Assembly: GCA_013180625.2 (NCBI GenBank)
Contig: SNVD02013627.1
Coordinates: 124,001-188,000, forward strand
Origin: Boswellia sacra
Taxonomy: Eukaryota; Streptophyta; Magnoliopsida; Sapindales; Burseraceae
DNA length: 64,000 nt
Direction: 5' to 3'
Shown: one piece after another, positions 22,630 through 33,744 of the stretch
How positions within the stretch are numbered: the stretch's first letter is position 1
How the letters are laid out: every line of letters starts with the position of its first letter
Notes under the pieces: model-generated
Seen by the model: only the letters and a program-made list of their open reading frames with translations
What the model was told of the DNA's origin: nothing
Database searches by the model: none
Made by a program: the position numbers and the translations under genes

Positions 22630-24065
22630 CATGTCTGAGGCCTCTCTCAAGACCCTCTAACCTCTCTTAAAGCCTCTAAAGGATGATGATCGAAAACAAC
22701 TTGAACCCAGTGGTCTCTGCCATCTAAAGTTCCTTCGACATGTGAAGCTTGACGTCCCTTTTCTTAAGGAATGTACGACCTTCTAGGATCCTCATGATCA
22801 TGTCTTCCGCTTCAATGGGAAAAAGCTTTGCCCCTTATATGCCGAATTCTCTGCCATACTCAGTTGTCATTCGTCCAGTTCTATGAGCACCATTCTGCCT
22901 ATTGTTGAGACAACATCAATGTTTAATCTTGCCCATTTCTTCAACTTTTTATTTCTACAATGGGCATTTACATCAGAAGTGGTAGAGTGAAATTATCTTC
23001 TATCATGCCTTTGCTTGAAACGGTGGATAGGACCTCGTTCGGTTGGCTGTGCCATCTTTAGTCTTGCTTCCTTTTGAAATTTCTATCGGTTTCACCAGAC
23101 GATTTTGGTGACCATCATTCCTCAGATAAGATCTGGTTTCATAGCAATTCTCTTAATTCTAGTTGATACATTGAGTCAGGATTGATCCAAGTCAAAGGTT
23201 TAGTGGTGTTCTTCTGCTTTTTCAGGTTTTTCCTTTAAACCTAAATTTTGCCGAAGTCGCCTTTTTGGGTTGTTGACTTAGCAGGTTTATTAGTTTTTTT
23301 CATCCTTTGAGTTTTGGCTATATGCCTTTTCGGGTTTTTGACCTAGCAAGCTTGCCCTAACTTTTGCCTAAGTTGCCCTCTTCAGGTTTTCAGCTCAGTG
23401 GACTTTTTCTTTTTCTTTTATGCCCTAACTTTTGCCTGAACAACCCTTTTTGGGTTTTTAACTCAGTGGGCTTTTCCTTTTTCTTCTATGTCCTATGTTT
23501 TGCCTAAGCTGCCCTTTCGGGTTTTCAACTCAGCAGGCTTGCCTTAATTTTTGCCTAAGTTGTCCTTTTAGGTTTTCGGCTTAGCAGGATTTTTCTTATT
23601 CTTCTTTTCTTTCGTTTTTTTTTCCAGATTTGGTTACAAGAAAGGCTATCTATTCTAGCACCGCCTAAGGGGGATATCTTTCATTGCAACCCTTAACTTC
23701 ATGCGAGGAGGAGACTTGAGAGACATTCTTCTTGGGTTGATTGACTTCGATTCATTCTTGATACCCCGATTCGTTGGCATTGTCGTGGTGAAGGCTACAA
23801 CATGTGACAATCAGGACCTATATCGCAGGCATGCCTTTAGTGGGTTTCACCCATAGTTCATTCTATGATCCTGTTAGATTGCGTCAGCAGTATGGATTTA
23901 AGCAAAGGATCGTGGATTCACTGACTACCTTTGGTCCTAGTAGATTGTTCGCTCATTATCTTAAGCATGTAAAGGATTCTTGGCCACACCAAACCGTCGA
24001 GAGAAATCTATTCCATGATCCTGATTTTGAGACAGACAACCGATACAAGGATTGGGTGACCCCTT
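22630..24065 (+). pseudogene. Second antisense gene of Tat element 1 (DUF7745-like), broken
   Basis: The frame begins MSEASLKTL, followed by a stop, then LLKPLKDDDRKQLEP and FNGKKLCPLYAEFSAIL. The last resembles the conserved region of DUF7745, a plant family often found in Tat-type retrotransposons. After a minisatellite-bearing, probably intronic, stretch (23216-23600) the 3' part includes GMPLVGFTHSSFYDPVRLRQ, reminiscent of the IPL-GT-G--Y-P-LALRQ block of that family. It ends where LTR C is inserted. The homologue at 30749-32250 has the same organisation. Family assignment is from memory of conserved blocks, not from a search. Confidence 0.5.
23216..23600. repeat. Minisatellite, unit about 60-70 bp (GCCTAAGTTGCCCTTTTCGGGTTTT type)
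   Basis: About six units with TTTTGCCTAA, GCCCTTT, GGGTTTTC and CTCAGTGGGCTT in order. The counterpart at 31390-31660 has about four. Confidence 0.85.
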
Positions 24066-26110
24066 TGTGAGCAGGGCTTCCATCCCGCTAGAGCGCTTGT
24101 GACCCTGACACTATGTCAATGCCTCTTTCCAAACTTAAGGGAACACAAACGAGCCATGGACACGTCTGTAGAACGGAGTCGCCACCCAGTTCTTTAATTG
24201 GGAACAAATGGAGGCAATCCAATCCTTCGCTTTGGGGCCTAAAATATCCTCATTCCTTCAGAGATGGGTTTAAGAAGTTAGGTACGAGTTGTTTGACCTA
24301 CCCAAATATAGATCTAGCCTCTACTAGGGAAAAACTAAATGAAAATAGCTTGTTGTTAATTAGTCAGCATAAGTGATTCGTTTTATGGACATATTTCCAT
24401 TTTTATCTTCATTAGACATGTGAGGTGATTATTCAATTAATTACAATTATAAACATCCATAGAAAAATGGAGAAGAATAGATTACATTTCTATCAAACAT
24501 AGGGGAAGGCGAAGAGGATTACATTGCTTTTATTCTTCAATAAAATAAATTCTAAAATGTACATTCATCCATAACATATATTTAAACATTAAACACAAAT
24601 GGTCTATTCTATTCGAGACCCAATAGATGATGAATTCCTCACCACCATACATGAGTCTATTCAATGTCTATTGAACCTCTATTCATCTATTAAGTCATTC
24701 ATTCTTAGTGATGGTCCCTCACCATCAATGTGAGTCCACCACCACTTCATGTTATCATCCAATAATACTTCTATTACAGTGCAAACATTCAAACATTCAT
24801 AAATAAATAAATTATAAATCAAACAAAACCATAATCTAGTATCATGGCACTTCGACCTAGATTAGATAATTCTATTATGGCAATCGCTATTCTAGCATAA
24901 TTCAATATTAACTCATGGCATTTCTATCCTAATCATAGTTATCATGGCATATTCTAGCCTACACATGGCATTTGTAGCCTAATTCAAGCAATCAACATCA
25001 ATCATAGCTATTATAGATCAAATAAGATATCCAAGGGCAAAATGGTAATTTTTACCTATTCTATGCTATATCCTGGCATGTATCAAAGCAAATATAAGTC
25101 TTTCTTACCATGATTCTAATCACGTGCTCCTAAGCATGATTCTAAGAATTTGCAAAAATAAATTCCTAAACATGATTCTAATAAAGAAAAGATAGCAGAC
25201 TTACCTTGACATGCTTATCCACCTCACAAAACAAACATGGGTTAGAACATTCATAATAACCCTGCCATGCTTTTAAGCATAAAAATAAATCCTAATCATG
25301 CTTATTGTAAGCTTAAACTAACTAAACATGCTTAATTATAAGCAACGAAAATAAAAGAGAAGATAGGAGGGAGGAGAGAGTTATGCTCTCAAGACTTACT
25401 CTTTTTGGGTTTAGAGCAATAGAACGCTTGAGAACTTTAGACTAGAAAAGATCTATCGAATTCTCAAGCATGTCTTCAAGAGCAAGAAGAGAGAATTGTT
25501 TCAAAATTTGGTGTGTAGAAAAGTGAGCCGGGGGGGGGGGGGGGGTGTGGTGGGGTTTATATAGCTTAGGGCGGGATTTGAAAAAGGAGGCAAATTCTAA
25601 AAAGGGAAGGTTTTAATTGAAAATTTTTTAAAATAAATGGTAAACAGTCAGAAGGCTATCATCAAACTGTTAGGCTGCTATTGGATAGTCGGGCGATTGT
25701 CATTCAATAACTCGACAGTTGTTTGATGGCCGGTCGTCCTTTGGGCGACTGTTTCATAGCCTGCTGGCTGTTCCCTAGTTGACCCTTCATATTTTGTCTT
25801 TTTGTAGTGTGATCCCTTTAAACCTTTGTCCATTTGATCACACCTAACTTCTTGAATTCAAATTCGATTTGCAATCCGTAAATTTTTACGAACATTAGAC
25901 ATCCGTATCTTTGCAATGATATACGAGTCACCATCAAATTCTTCGTGGATTAATTTCTATGAATTTTTTAAGTCATATATTGGTTTTTGAGACCTTCCAT
26001 CAATTCCTTCTTACCTTTCCCTTGTTGCCCTCCAAGGACATCTTGGTCATTTTCTTTGCTCGACATTAATCTCCATTCTTTCATCAAGCCTCAAAAGTTC
26101 AGTGTCTATA
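24066..26110 (-). mobile_element. 3' LTR of Tat element 2 (LTR C)
   Basis: Minus-strand start TATAGACACTGAAC at 26110, end GCTCACA at 24066, preceded by the tract AAAGTAGGGGTAAGC. Homologous throughout to LTR A and LTR B. It carries the repeat cluster (25640-25770) and TATA box (25556-25564) on the minus strand. Its outer end interrupts the second antisense gene of Tat element 1. Confidence 0.82.
25530..25545. repeat. G homopolymer, 16 bp
   Basis: A run of 16 G inside LTR C, downstream of its TATA box; LTR A has only a short G run (AAGGGGGGC) at the same place. Length may be unreliable in the assembly. Confidence 0.9.
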
Positions 26111-26261
26111 GCTTACCCCTACTTTGTAGAGGTTTGTGAAATACAAAAGTCGACAAAGTACTATTGCCTTGTCTTTCTTTCTTCCCTCTTGACATCATCG
26201 CCTTCGTCCTCATTCTATCAGACTTTCCCTTCATCTTCCTTCTCTCCTTCTGTTCCTATAA

Positions 26262-26455
26262 AAGGTGTGCCCATTCAAGGGTTGAAAGGCCCACTCAAGG
26301 GTTGATATGCCCTTTTAAGGCCCATAGTGCCCAATCAAGGGCAAACGTGTGCCCATTCAAGGGCTAGTGTGCCCATATAAAGGTTGAGGTGCCCATTCAA
26401 GGGTGGACGTGTGCTCATTCAAGGGCGTGTGTGCCCATCTAAGGGCTAAGATGCA
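26262..26455. repeat. Minisatellite, unit about 20 bp, Tat element 2 copy
   Basis: About nine diverged units of GTGCCCATTCAAGGGCTGA type, longer than the corresponding array in element 1. Confidence 0.85.
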
Positions 26456-27409
26456 TCCTTATGCACCTTTCTAGTGCGGATAGGTGCATCCCTATGATAC
26501 ACAATGTGTACCCTCCCAGTGTAGACAAATGCATCATTCCAATGCATGAAGTGCATCCTTATGATGCTAAGATAAAACACTTTTAAATGCACCTATTTCT
26601 CAGGGTTTTGAACACTCTTCACTACACATCTTCTTAGTCTTGTGCCTATTCTAAGGGCTTCAAACACTCTTAAGTGCACCTACTTCTTGGGGTTTTTAAC
26701 ACTCTTCAGTATGCCTCTTCTTAGGGCTTATGCTTATTCTCAGCTTAAAACATTCTTAAGTGCACTTACCTCTTAGGGTTTCATTTTAATGCATGCCCAT
26801 TAGGAAGACTTCTACCATGCATTGGTTCGCTGTCCTTAGACCTTTTCATTCTTCGTGCCTTTGGCTAAGTATTGTTCACACTTTCTTTGATTTATTCGGA
26901 TTTTGCATTCACTAGGTTACATGCCCCTCTTCTAAGTATGCTTCATGCTTTTTTGATCTTTTTTAGTCTTTGTATTCATTAGGTTTCATGCCCTTCTTTA
27001 GAGTATTCTTGCTTCTATTCTTGATTTCTTTTGGTCCACTGGGGAAATCTCTTAAGTTCTAACATCCTTCATTTTTACATTCATCATGCTCTTTACTGGA
27101 GAATCATATTGTTTACTATCTGACTCACTAGGGATCTTTCCCTTGTCTTTGCAAATTCCTGCAAGATTCAAACATTTTTTAACGATGTAAAATCAATTTA
27201 AATTTTTACCTTATTCAATGTGTTCTTCAACAGATTGCTTTCTAGTATCTGAAGGAATTCTTCCATGTGATTCTGATTGAAGATTCTATCAACTGATATT
27301 ACTCTTCTTTCCTTGTGAGTTGCTAAGCTATTGCCAAGGCCGAGTGCTTGTCACTGATGTTGTCAAAAAATTCCTTCATCGTCCTAGGATCGATAAAGAA
27401 TCCTTCTTT

Positions 27410-27515
27410 TTATTTTTTCTTTCCTTTGTCTCTTTTTCTCTTTATTTTCTCTCTCTTCTTTTTCTCTCTTTATTTTCTTTTTCTTTTCTTTCTTTCTTTT
27501 TCTCTTTTTTTTTAC
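27410..27515. repeat. Pyrimidine tract, Tat element 2 copy
   Basis: Mostly T and C on the plus strand; the 67-codon frame across it (27320-27523) encodes only Phe/Leu/Ser-rich low complexity. Confidence 0.9.
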
Positions 27516-27524
27516 TGAATTGAA

Positions 27525-27625
27525 GGGACAGTCAACTGGCTATCTGACCACCGCTCGATAGTTGGCCAATAGTCGCTTGGCTATTTCACTGTCGGCCGGC
27601 GATTAAGGACTTGTATAAAGTCCAT
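27525..27625 (+). promoter_or_regulatory. Antisense PMD gene promoter (element 2)
   Basis: Repeat motifs CAACTGGCTATCTGACC, GATAGTTGGCCAATAGTCGC and GGCTATTTCACTG precede CTTGTATAAAG (27612-27622), the diverged equivalent of CCTATATAAGG in element 1. The ATG follows at 27724. Confidence 0.55.
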
Positions 27626-27723
27626 TCATCCTCTCGTTGCTTTATTCGCGCGTCAATTCTTCATTCTTCATTCGATTCGCTCCCGGTTTTCTCTTACATG
27701 TTCGTCTCGCCTTTCTCTTTCTA

Positions 27724-29668
27724 ATGGCAGGTCATTTGGTCCATCTTCACTTGAATGAGAGCACTCTGGTCTGGAAATCGACACTATAGGGTCTTTCGAA
27801 TGATCAAGAGGTGCCCGTTGTCTACGATGTGGCTTCCTACATAGTCAGTCTAGTATGTACTCTTATTCATTCTTTGATTTTCCATTTTCTTCAAATTTTT
27901 TGGGCATGTATTCATTTAAAGACTTCAATTTCTTTAGAATAACATGAGAACAAGATGTGTGGGTCATTTTCTAGAGCCTATAGTTGGTTTCTAGAGATAG
28001 AGAATGAAGCTATTAGAAATTGGATTGTCGCCACTGGCTTTTGCGAGTTTGTCACGTGTCTTCCACATGCTCCTCGACACACCGATCATTAGCTGTGAGA
28101 GGTGGATAGACACGACCCATACATTTCATCTTCCGATTGGTGACATGACTATCATGCCTTTGGACATTGCTGCCTTCACTGGCCTTCCATGTGGTAGAGA
28201 GGTCATTATCATTTACGCATGTATTGTAGACTTCGGGGATTAGTAAAATTTGATTCAACAGCTTTTAGGATGTGAGATGAAGGTCAAGAGCAACATTGCT
28301 ATTCGATACGCTTCCTTGTACTAATATTGGAAACGGAGATCCAACATGACTCCAGCCTAGGTGGATCAGTATGCTTGCAGCTTCATTGTCTATCTACTCG
28401 GTACGGTGCTCTTTGCCAATACGTCGAACACCACCACTTTCACTTTAATCTTGCCCTCTAGGATCTTGATCGAGTGAGCAATTTTGACTGGGGTCGTGCT
28501 ACTCTCAGCCAGCTATATTTTGGTTTCGATCGAGCTTGTTGAGGCATTGCTAGGATCATTGGATTTGCTCTACTTTTTGGGGTAACTTCTTTCTTCTCTA
28601 CACCTTCATATTCTGTTTGTATGACTTCCATTTTTTATTCTGCACTATTCATGATAGACGTGGGCATATCAGTTAGGAGTTCTACCATATTCTTTTCTTA
28701 CTTGTCAGGATTCTTCCTTCCCACAGATGAAGAGGTGGGCTGCACGTCGTGTAGAGCTTAAGAGTTGTCATGAGTTGGACTTCTTCTATGATTACATCTA
28801 TACAATGACCTAGGACAAGGTAAAGGACACTACATTCAATATGTTCATTTATATCATAATCCTACCATGCTTCTCTATTCTTCACGAGTTCACTTTGAGT
28901 TGTGGGGAGCCAAGGAGAACTGGTCCGCTGCTATGAGGCTTGCTTCTCTATTCAACTACTATCGTATTATGACGATCTGGGCCAGGGCCCTTCTACTTAC
29001 CCTGTCCCGGTCCCACTGTCGGTCTGAACCCAATCGCATAGTAAACCGTATTGTCCGCTTTGGCCTGGCCCATTGGCCAATAGGCCTCACAGCTTTGTTC
29101 CCAAAGGACGCATCCCCCACTTGAACCCGAGACCTCCACCACAAAGGCTCTCGCGGTTCATCATCAGTACTGTTTGAGCTACCGGGCCAAAGCGGACAAT
29201 ACGTGGAGTTGTGCGGTTGGGTTTAGACCGGAGTGGAACCCGGGAAGAGGTTGTAGCGCCTCGACTCAGATCGTCACACGCATCCTCTTTCCTTGCATGA
29301 ATGGCATGATGTGGTACTTAGGCGATCACGTGTGGGATTGGTTTAAGAGCCCAACATGTCATATGATTCCTTCTTCACCACCTGTTTTGATGATCGATCT
29401 GATTGATCAGGCCATGGATTCATATGTGTCAGATTTCACAATCGGGTTTCATTTGAACATGATTGAGTTCCCTCAGATGATGACTTCTTACATCGGTTGG
29501 GTTCGAGCCACCCTATTACATATTAGGCCTGGCCGATCTATTGATGACACTCCTTATCCTCCCGTGGTGTCCAATCGTACTAGCAACTCTTTTATTCGTC
29601 GTGGGAAGAGATTGAGGGCCTCCTCCGTAGGTACTACTACATCAATTTCTTCTTTTATAGCTGCCTAG
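27724..29668 (+). pseudogene. Plant mobile domain (PMD) protein gene, antisense ORF of Tat element 2
   Basis: ATG at 27724 (MAGHLVHLHLNES). The clear PMD signature THTFHLPIGDMTIMPLDIAA-TGLPCG lies at about 28109-28200, then WKRRSNMTP-like and LLGTVLFANTSN-like blocks, and GAYQLGVLPY-type sequence after a probable intron (GT near 28581, AG near 28659). The C-terminal frame is 29174-29668 (FTIGFHLNMIEFPQMMTSYI). Internal stops, frameshifts and a 307-bp foldback insertion at 28970-29276 inactivate it. It aligns with 17964-21531 throughout. The product, when intact, would be a PMD protein encoded opposite to gag-pol; its biochemical role in the element is unknown. Confidence 0.75.
28970..29276. 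mobile_element. 307-bp foldback (MITE-like) insertion
   Basis: It begins TGACGATCTG and ends CAGATCGTCA. The inverted arms extend inward over roughly 110 bp: for example CGGTCTGAACCCAA near 29019 pairs with TTGGGTTTAGACCG near 29218, and GTATTGTCCGCTTTGGCC near 29048 is the exact complement of 29184-29201. The segment is absent from the homologous PMD gene of Tat element 1 (near 21140) and is much more GC-rich than its surroundings. Flanks ATCGTATTA and ACACGCATCC may be a decayed 9-10-bp target duplication, as for Mutator-like elements, but this is weak. Confidence 0.75.
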
Positions 29669-30499
29669 CAGCTGCTTCCTCCTCTAGCTCTTCCAGCTGC
29701 TTTGGCTGTTCCAGCCGGCCATGTGATTGGTGACCTCCAGGCTAACCCCAGTAACATTGTCTACACATGGGATGATAATGGCCTGATAAGCAATTATGTA
29801 ATCACTAAGGATCTGAATATGCCTGTTCCTTTTGTTCCATATGACACCACTATGGCGAGTCTTTTGACTATGCATTTCTTAAATTTCCTGTCATTTATCA
29901 CTAATAAAAATGCAATGTGATGCAGGTGCCAAGATCTTCCATGGAATGGATTTTTCGTATGCAATTTGCTTCTCATGGGTATGTTTTATAGATGTCACAT
30001 CAGTATCACGTAAAGTACCCTTCTATGCTTTATGCATGCATGATTCCTATCTTAAAAGCTTTTCTAACTATGTCATTCTTTTGCTTGGTTAGACGAGTCG
30101 TCAGGAGGTTGCACATCTGCAACAAGAGGTTGACGTCTTAAAGCTTAGGCTGCTGCCTTCTCTTTTGATGTTCATGATGATGGCGATGAATGAAGACTGT
30201 CACCATCGGCTTCTTTTATGATTTCCTTTGTTCGTTTTGTTTACATGTATGCACTCATACGTTGCACAATCAGAATGTAAATAACTTTCAGAGACGTGGT
30301 GAATATCTTTTGTTTCAACCTTATATACTTTGCATATTTACATTCAAATTTGTTCAAATTTATTTCTACATCATTATTTATTCAATTCTAAATAAAACTA
30401 CAAAATTTGAAAATCCCACGCTCAAAACCATTAGTTGGTGCGCATTCTAGAGATCGTAAAACTCGCGAAAAAAGGGGCAAGATGGGCATTTTTGCCCTA

Positions 30500-30655
30500 A
30501 CAGTCGCTAGCTCACCAACAGGCCATCAGGCAGCTATTAGACAATTGGCTGGCTGTCAAGGAACAACCATCAGGTCGTCAGACAATCGACCGATACTTCT
30601 TTTGGTGACTTCTCCTCTCTATTTCCTTTTCTACCTCATTTTGTGAACTATTTAA
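30500..30655 (+). promoter_or_regulatory. Promoter module of the second antisense gene (element 2)
   Basis: CAGTCGCTAGC, CAGGCAGCTATTAGACAATT and GGCTGGCTGTC motifs at 30500-30600 are followed by GAACTATTTAAGTG (30646-30659). The frame starts at ATG 30749. Confidence 0.5.
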
Positions 30656-30748
30656 GTGTTATTCCTCCTTACTACTACTCTACACCTTTTCTCTTGTTTT
30701 TCGGGACTTCTCTCATCTTCCTCAACGTCCTTTCATGCCATTCAACAT

Positions 30749-32250
30749 GCCCGAAGCCTCTCTCAAAACCCTCTAGTCTCTTTTAAAGCCTTTGAAGGAT
30801 GAAGACAGGAAACGACTCGAATCTGTCGATCATTATCATTTGAAGTTCCTTCGTAGGTTAAGCTCAACATCCCTTTTCTTAAATATTGTACAACCTTCTG
30901 AGATCTGCATAATCATATCTTTCCTTTCAATGGCCAAGAACTTTGCCCCCTATATGAGGAATTTTTTTCCATACTTGGTTGTCACTCATCAAGTTCTGAG
31001 GGCCTCATTCTTCCTACCATCCAAACACCATTAGCATCCGATCTCACCCACTTCTTCGACTTCTCGACTTCCACCATGGGCATTCACACCAGAGGCGGTA
31101 GAGTGATATTATCTTTCAACATGCCTTTGCTTGGAATGATGGATAGGTCTTCATCTGGTTGGCATCGTCTTCTCTAGTTTTGCCTTGGTGCGTAGGTCTT
31201 ACTAGTCCCACCAGATAGTCTCTGAGATCTACAACTTGTAACCATCATTCCTTAGACGGGACTCAGTTTCATAGATATTCCCTTGATTCTGGCTGAGACA
31301 CTTATTAGACTAGATCATGCCAAGATGGATCCGAGTCGGAGGTTTAGTGACAGTTTTCTACTTCTTTAGGCATTCCTTCCATTTTCTTGAGCTTTTGACT
31401 TAACGAGTTTAGTCATCATCATTATTTTTTTATGCTCTAATTTTTACCTAAGTTACCCTCTTCGGGTTTTCAACTTAGCGAGCTTGCCCTAACTTTTTGC
31501 TTGAGCCGCCCTTTTTGACATTTTAACTCAGCGGACTATTCTTTTTTCTCATGCCCTAACTTTTGCCTAAACCACCCTTTTAGATTTTCAGCTTAGTGGG
31601 CTTGCCTTAATTTTTGGCCAAGCCGCCTTTTCATGTTTTCGATTTAGCATTCCTCTTTTTCTTATTGTTTCTTTGTTTCTTTTTTCTCAGATTTGGTTCC
31701 AAGAGAGATTATCTATTCTAGAACCGCCCGAAGGAGATATTTCCCGTTATAGCTCTCGGCTTCATACGAGAAGGAGAGTTGAAAGACATTCTTCTTGGAT
31801 TGACTAGCTCCATGTTAATCCTAATAATCAGATTCGTTGGCACTGTCCATTGTAGAGGCAGAAGCATGTAACAACCATGACTTATATCACATGCTTGCCT
31901 TTAGCGGGTTTCACCCATAGTTCATTCTATGATGCTGCTAGATTACATTAGCAATATGGTCTAAAGGAAAGGATCGTGGATTTGCTGACTAGTTTCGATC
32001 CTGGGAGACTGTTTGCTCGTTATCTAGAGCCTATAAAGGATTTCTTGCCACACCGAACCACCGAGAGGAATCTATTATGCGACCTCAATTTTGAGATAGA
32101 CAACCAGCATAAGGATTGGGTCACCTTTCTGCTTCCATTTCTAATCTTGATATTCGAGCTAGACGATGCTGTGAGTGATATGGTGAGCCCATTCATAGTC
32201 CATCAAAGAGGCAGAGGCGACATTATTAGTTTCTTTATTAGCTTAGATGT
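30749..32250 (+). pseudogene. Second antisense gene of Tat element 2 (DUF7745-like), broken
   Basis: Begins MPEASLKTL and a stop, then LLKPLKDEDRKRLES and HYHLKFLRRL; downstream blocks include LCPLYEEF and GIHTRGGRVILSF. After the minisatellite at 31390-31660, the 3' part has PLAGFTHSSFYD and the open frame from 31976 (LTSFDPGRLFARYLEPIKDF). Co-linear with 22630-24065, and continues beyond the point where that copy is cut. Frameshifts break it. A plus-strand AATAAA at 32330-32335 could serve as polyadenylation signal before the converging integrase gene. Confidence 0.5.
31390..31660. repeat. Minisatellite, unit about 60-70 bp, Tat element 2 copy
   Basis: About four units matching those at 23216-23600. 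Confidence 0.8.
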
Positions 32251-32440
32251 TAGATTTTTCCTTTCGTTATTATGCAAAATAATAAGACATTTCAAAAGCA
32301 TATTTGTTCTCAAACAATTTCATTTCATTAATAAAAGTATAATCTTTTGTTTTTCAAACAACATGTGCACAATGAAACAACTCTTATCATTAATCAATTT
32401 CTGATTTTCTAATTAATTATTTTTCTGCTCACTTTTTTTC

Positions 32441-33600
32441 TTATACATAGTACTTCTTCAACCTGTCCATGTTGATGGGTTTAGTGAATTCATTTCCTTC
32501 CATGTCTGATAGGATGATGGCGCTATCGAACATGACCTTCGTCATAATGAATGGGCCTTCCCAGTTGGGTTTGAACTTCCCTCTAGGATCAAACACCACC
32601 AGTCTAGCCTGTTTAAGGACCAACTGCTCTTCTTTGAACTTCATTGCCTTCATTCTTTTGTTAAAGGCTCGAGCGACTCGTTTTTGATATAGTTACATGT
32701 GATTTCTAGCCTTCATTCTTCTCTCATCAATCAATGCCAATAATTTACGTCTATTACAAATCGACTTCCCTTCAAGAATTTCTGCTTCTATTAGAATCCT
32801 CGCTGATTTTATTTCTTTCTCAATTGGTGAGACTGCTTTTAAACCATATACCAATAAGAAGGGTATTATGCCCGTCGAACTTCTGGGTGTTGTTCTATAA
32901 CCCATAACACAAGCATCAACTTGTCTGCCCAATCTTTATATGTCTGTACCAACCTAGCCAATATCTTCTTGATGTTTTTATTGGCCGCTTCTATTGCTCC
33001 ATTTGCTTGTGGCCTATATGGAGACGAATTATGGTGTTCAATTCCATACCTCTCCAATAAGGACTTAGTTTCTGCTTGAAACTGGATCCCATTATCATTT
33101 ACGACATGGAGTGGTACTCCAAATCTACATATGATATTCTTCTTGTTAAACTTCTCTATTTGCTTTGCCCCTAACTTACTTTAGGACTCAGCTTCTATCC
33201 ATTTAGTGAAGTAGTCAATCACCACGACCACATACCGATGCCCGTTAGAGGCTGACGACCTTATTTCGCCTATAATGTCGATGCCTCATACAGCAAAGGG
33301 CTATAGTGCTGTCATCCCTTGCAGTTCCAAGGGTGGCTGGTGAATCAAATTTTCGTTGATCTGAAATTGGTCACACCTCTTCACAAACTGGACATAATCT
33401 ATCTCCATGGTTAGCTAATAAAAGCCTTGCCTCATTATTTTGTTCGCGAGTACAAGCCCATTCATGTGTGGCCTACATACACCATCATGAATTTCTTCCA
33501 TAAGCCTTCTTGCTTCTCTCTCATCAACACAGCTCAATTACATCCCTTCTAGCATCCTCCTATACATCACCCCTTGATGACAAGTAAATTGTTGGGCCAA
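32441..33600 (-). pseudogene. Tat element 2 integrase (pol C-terminus), broken
   Basis: Zinc-region residues DYVQFVKRCDQFQ lie near 33380. The catalytic core shows GIDIIGEIRSS (first Asp, about 33280), VNDNG (second Asp, about 33100) and PYRPQANGAIEAANKNIKK (Glu, about 33000). The C-terminal domain reads KPNWEGPFIM and ends LKKYYV at 32441. It would insert the element's cDNA. At least two frameshifts separate the pieces. The gene converges tail-to-tail with the antisense gene at 30749-32250. Confidence 0.85.
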
Positions 33601-33744
33601 CCTTCATAACACAATCTTATCTTTCTCACTGGCCTCCTCAAGCAAAATCCTCTCTTATAGATATCTCTTTAAGTCATAGAACCATGGCTTTTTGTCTACC
33701 TTAAACTCCATTACATAAGGTTCCATATAACAAAGACCCTATGC

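Larger units (their letters stand above)
16412..24065 (-). mobile_element. Tat element 1, 3' internal region with antisense genes
   Basis: The region between the polypurine tract and the point where LTR C of a second element is inserted. It is co-linear with 26111-32110 (minisatellites, pyrimidine tract, PMD gene, second gene). It holds no gag-pol: that part would lie beyond element 2. The homology stops at GATTGGGTGACCCCTT|LTR, whereas the second copy reads on past GATTGGGTCACCTTT, so element 2 entered element 1 inside its second antisense gene. Confidence 0.75.

Noticed and set aside
14461..26110. One complete plus-oriented LTR element with LTRs A and C
   Set aside because: The polypurine tracts and LTR ends are on the minus strand, and LTR C joins the middle of the second antisense gene, so A and C belong to two nested minus-strand elements.
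29174..29668. A separate host gene at 29174-29668
   Set aside because: Its first 35 codons lie in the foldback insertion and the rest is the C-terminal part of the PMD gene, matching 21226-21531.
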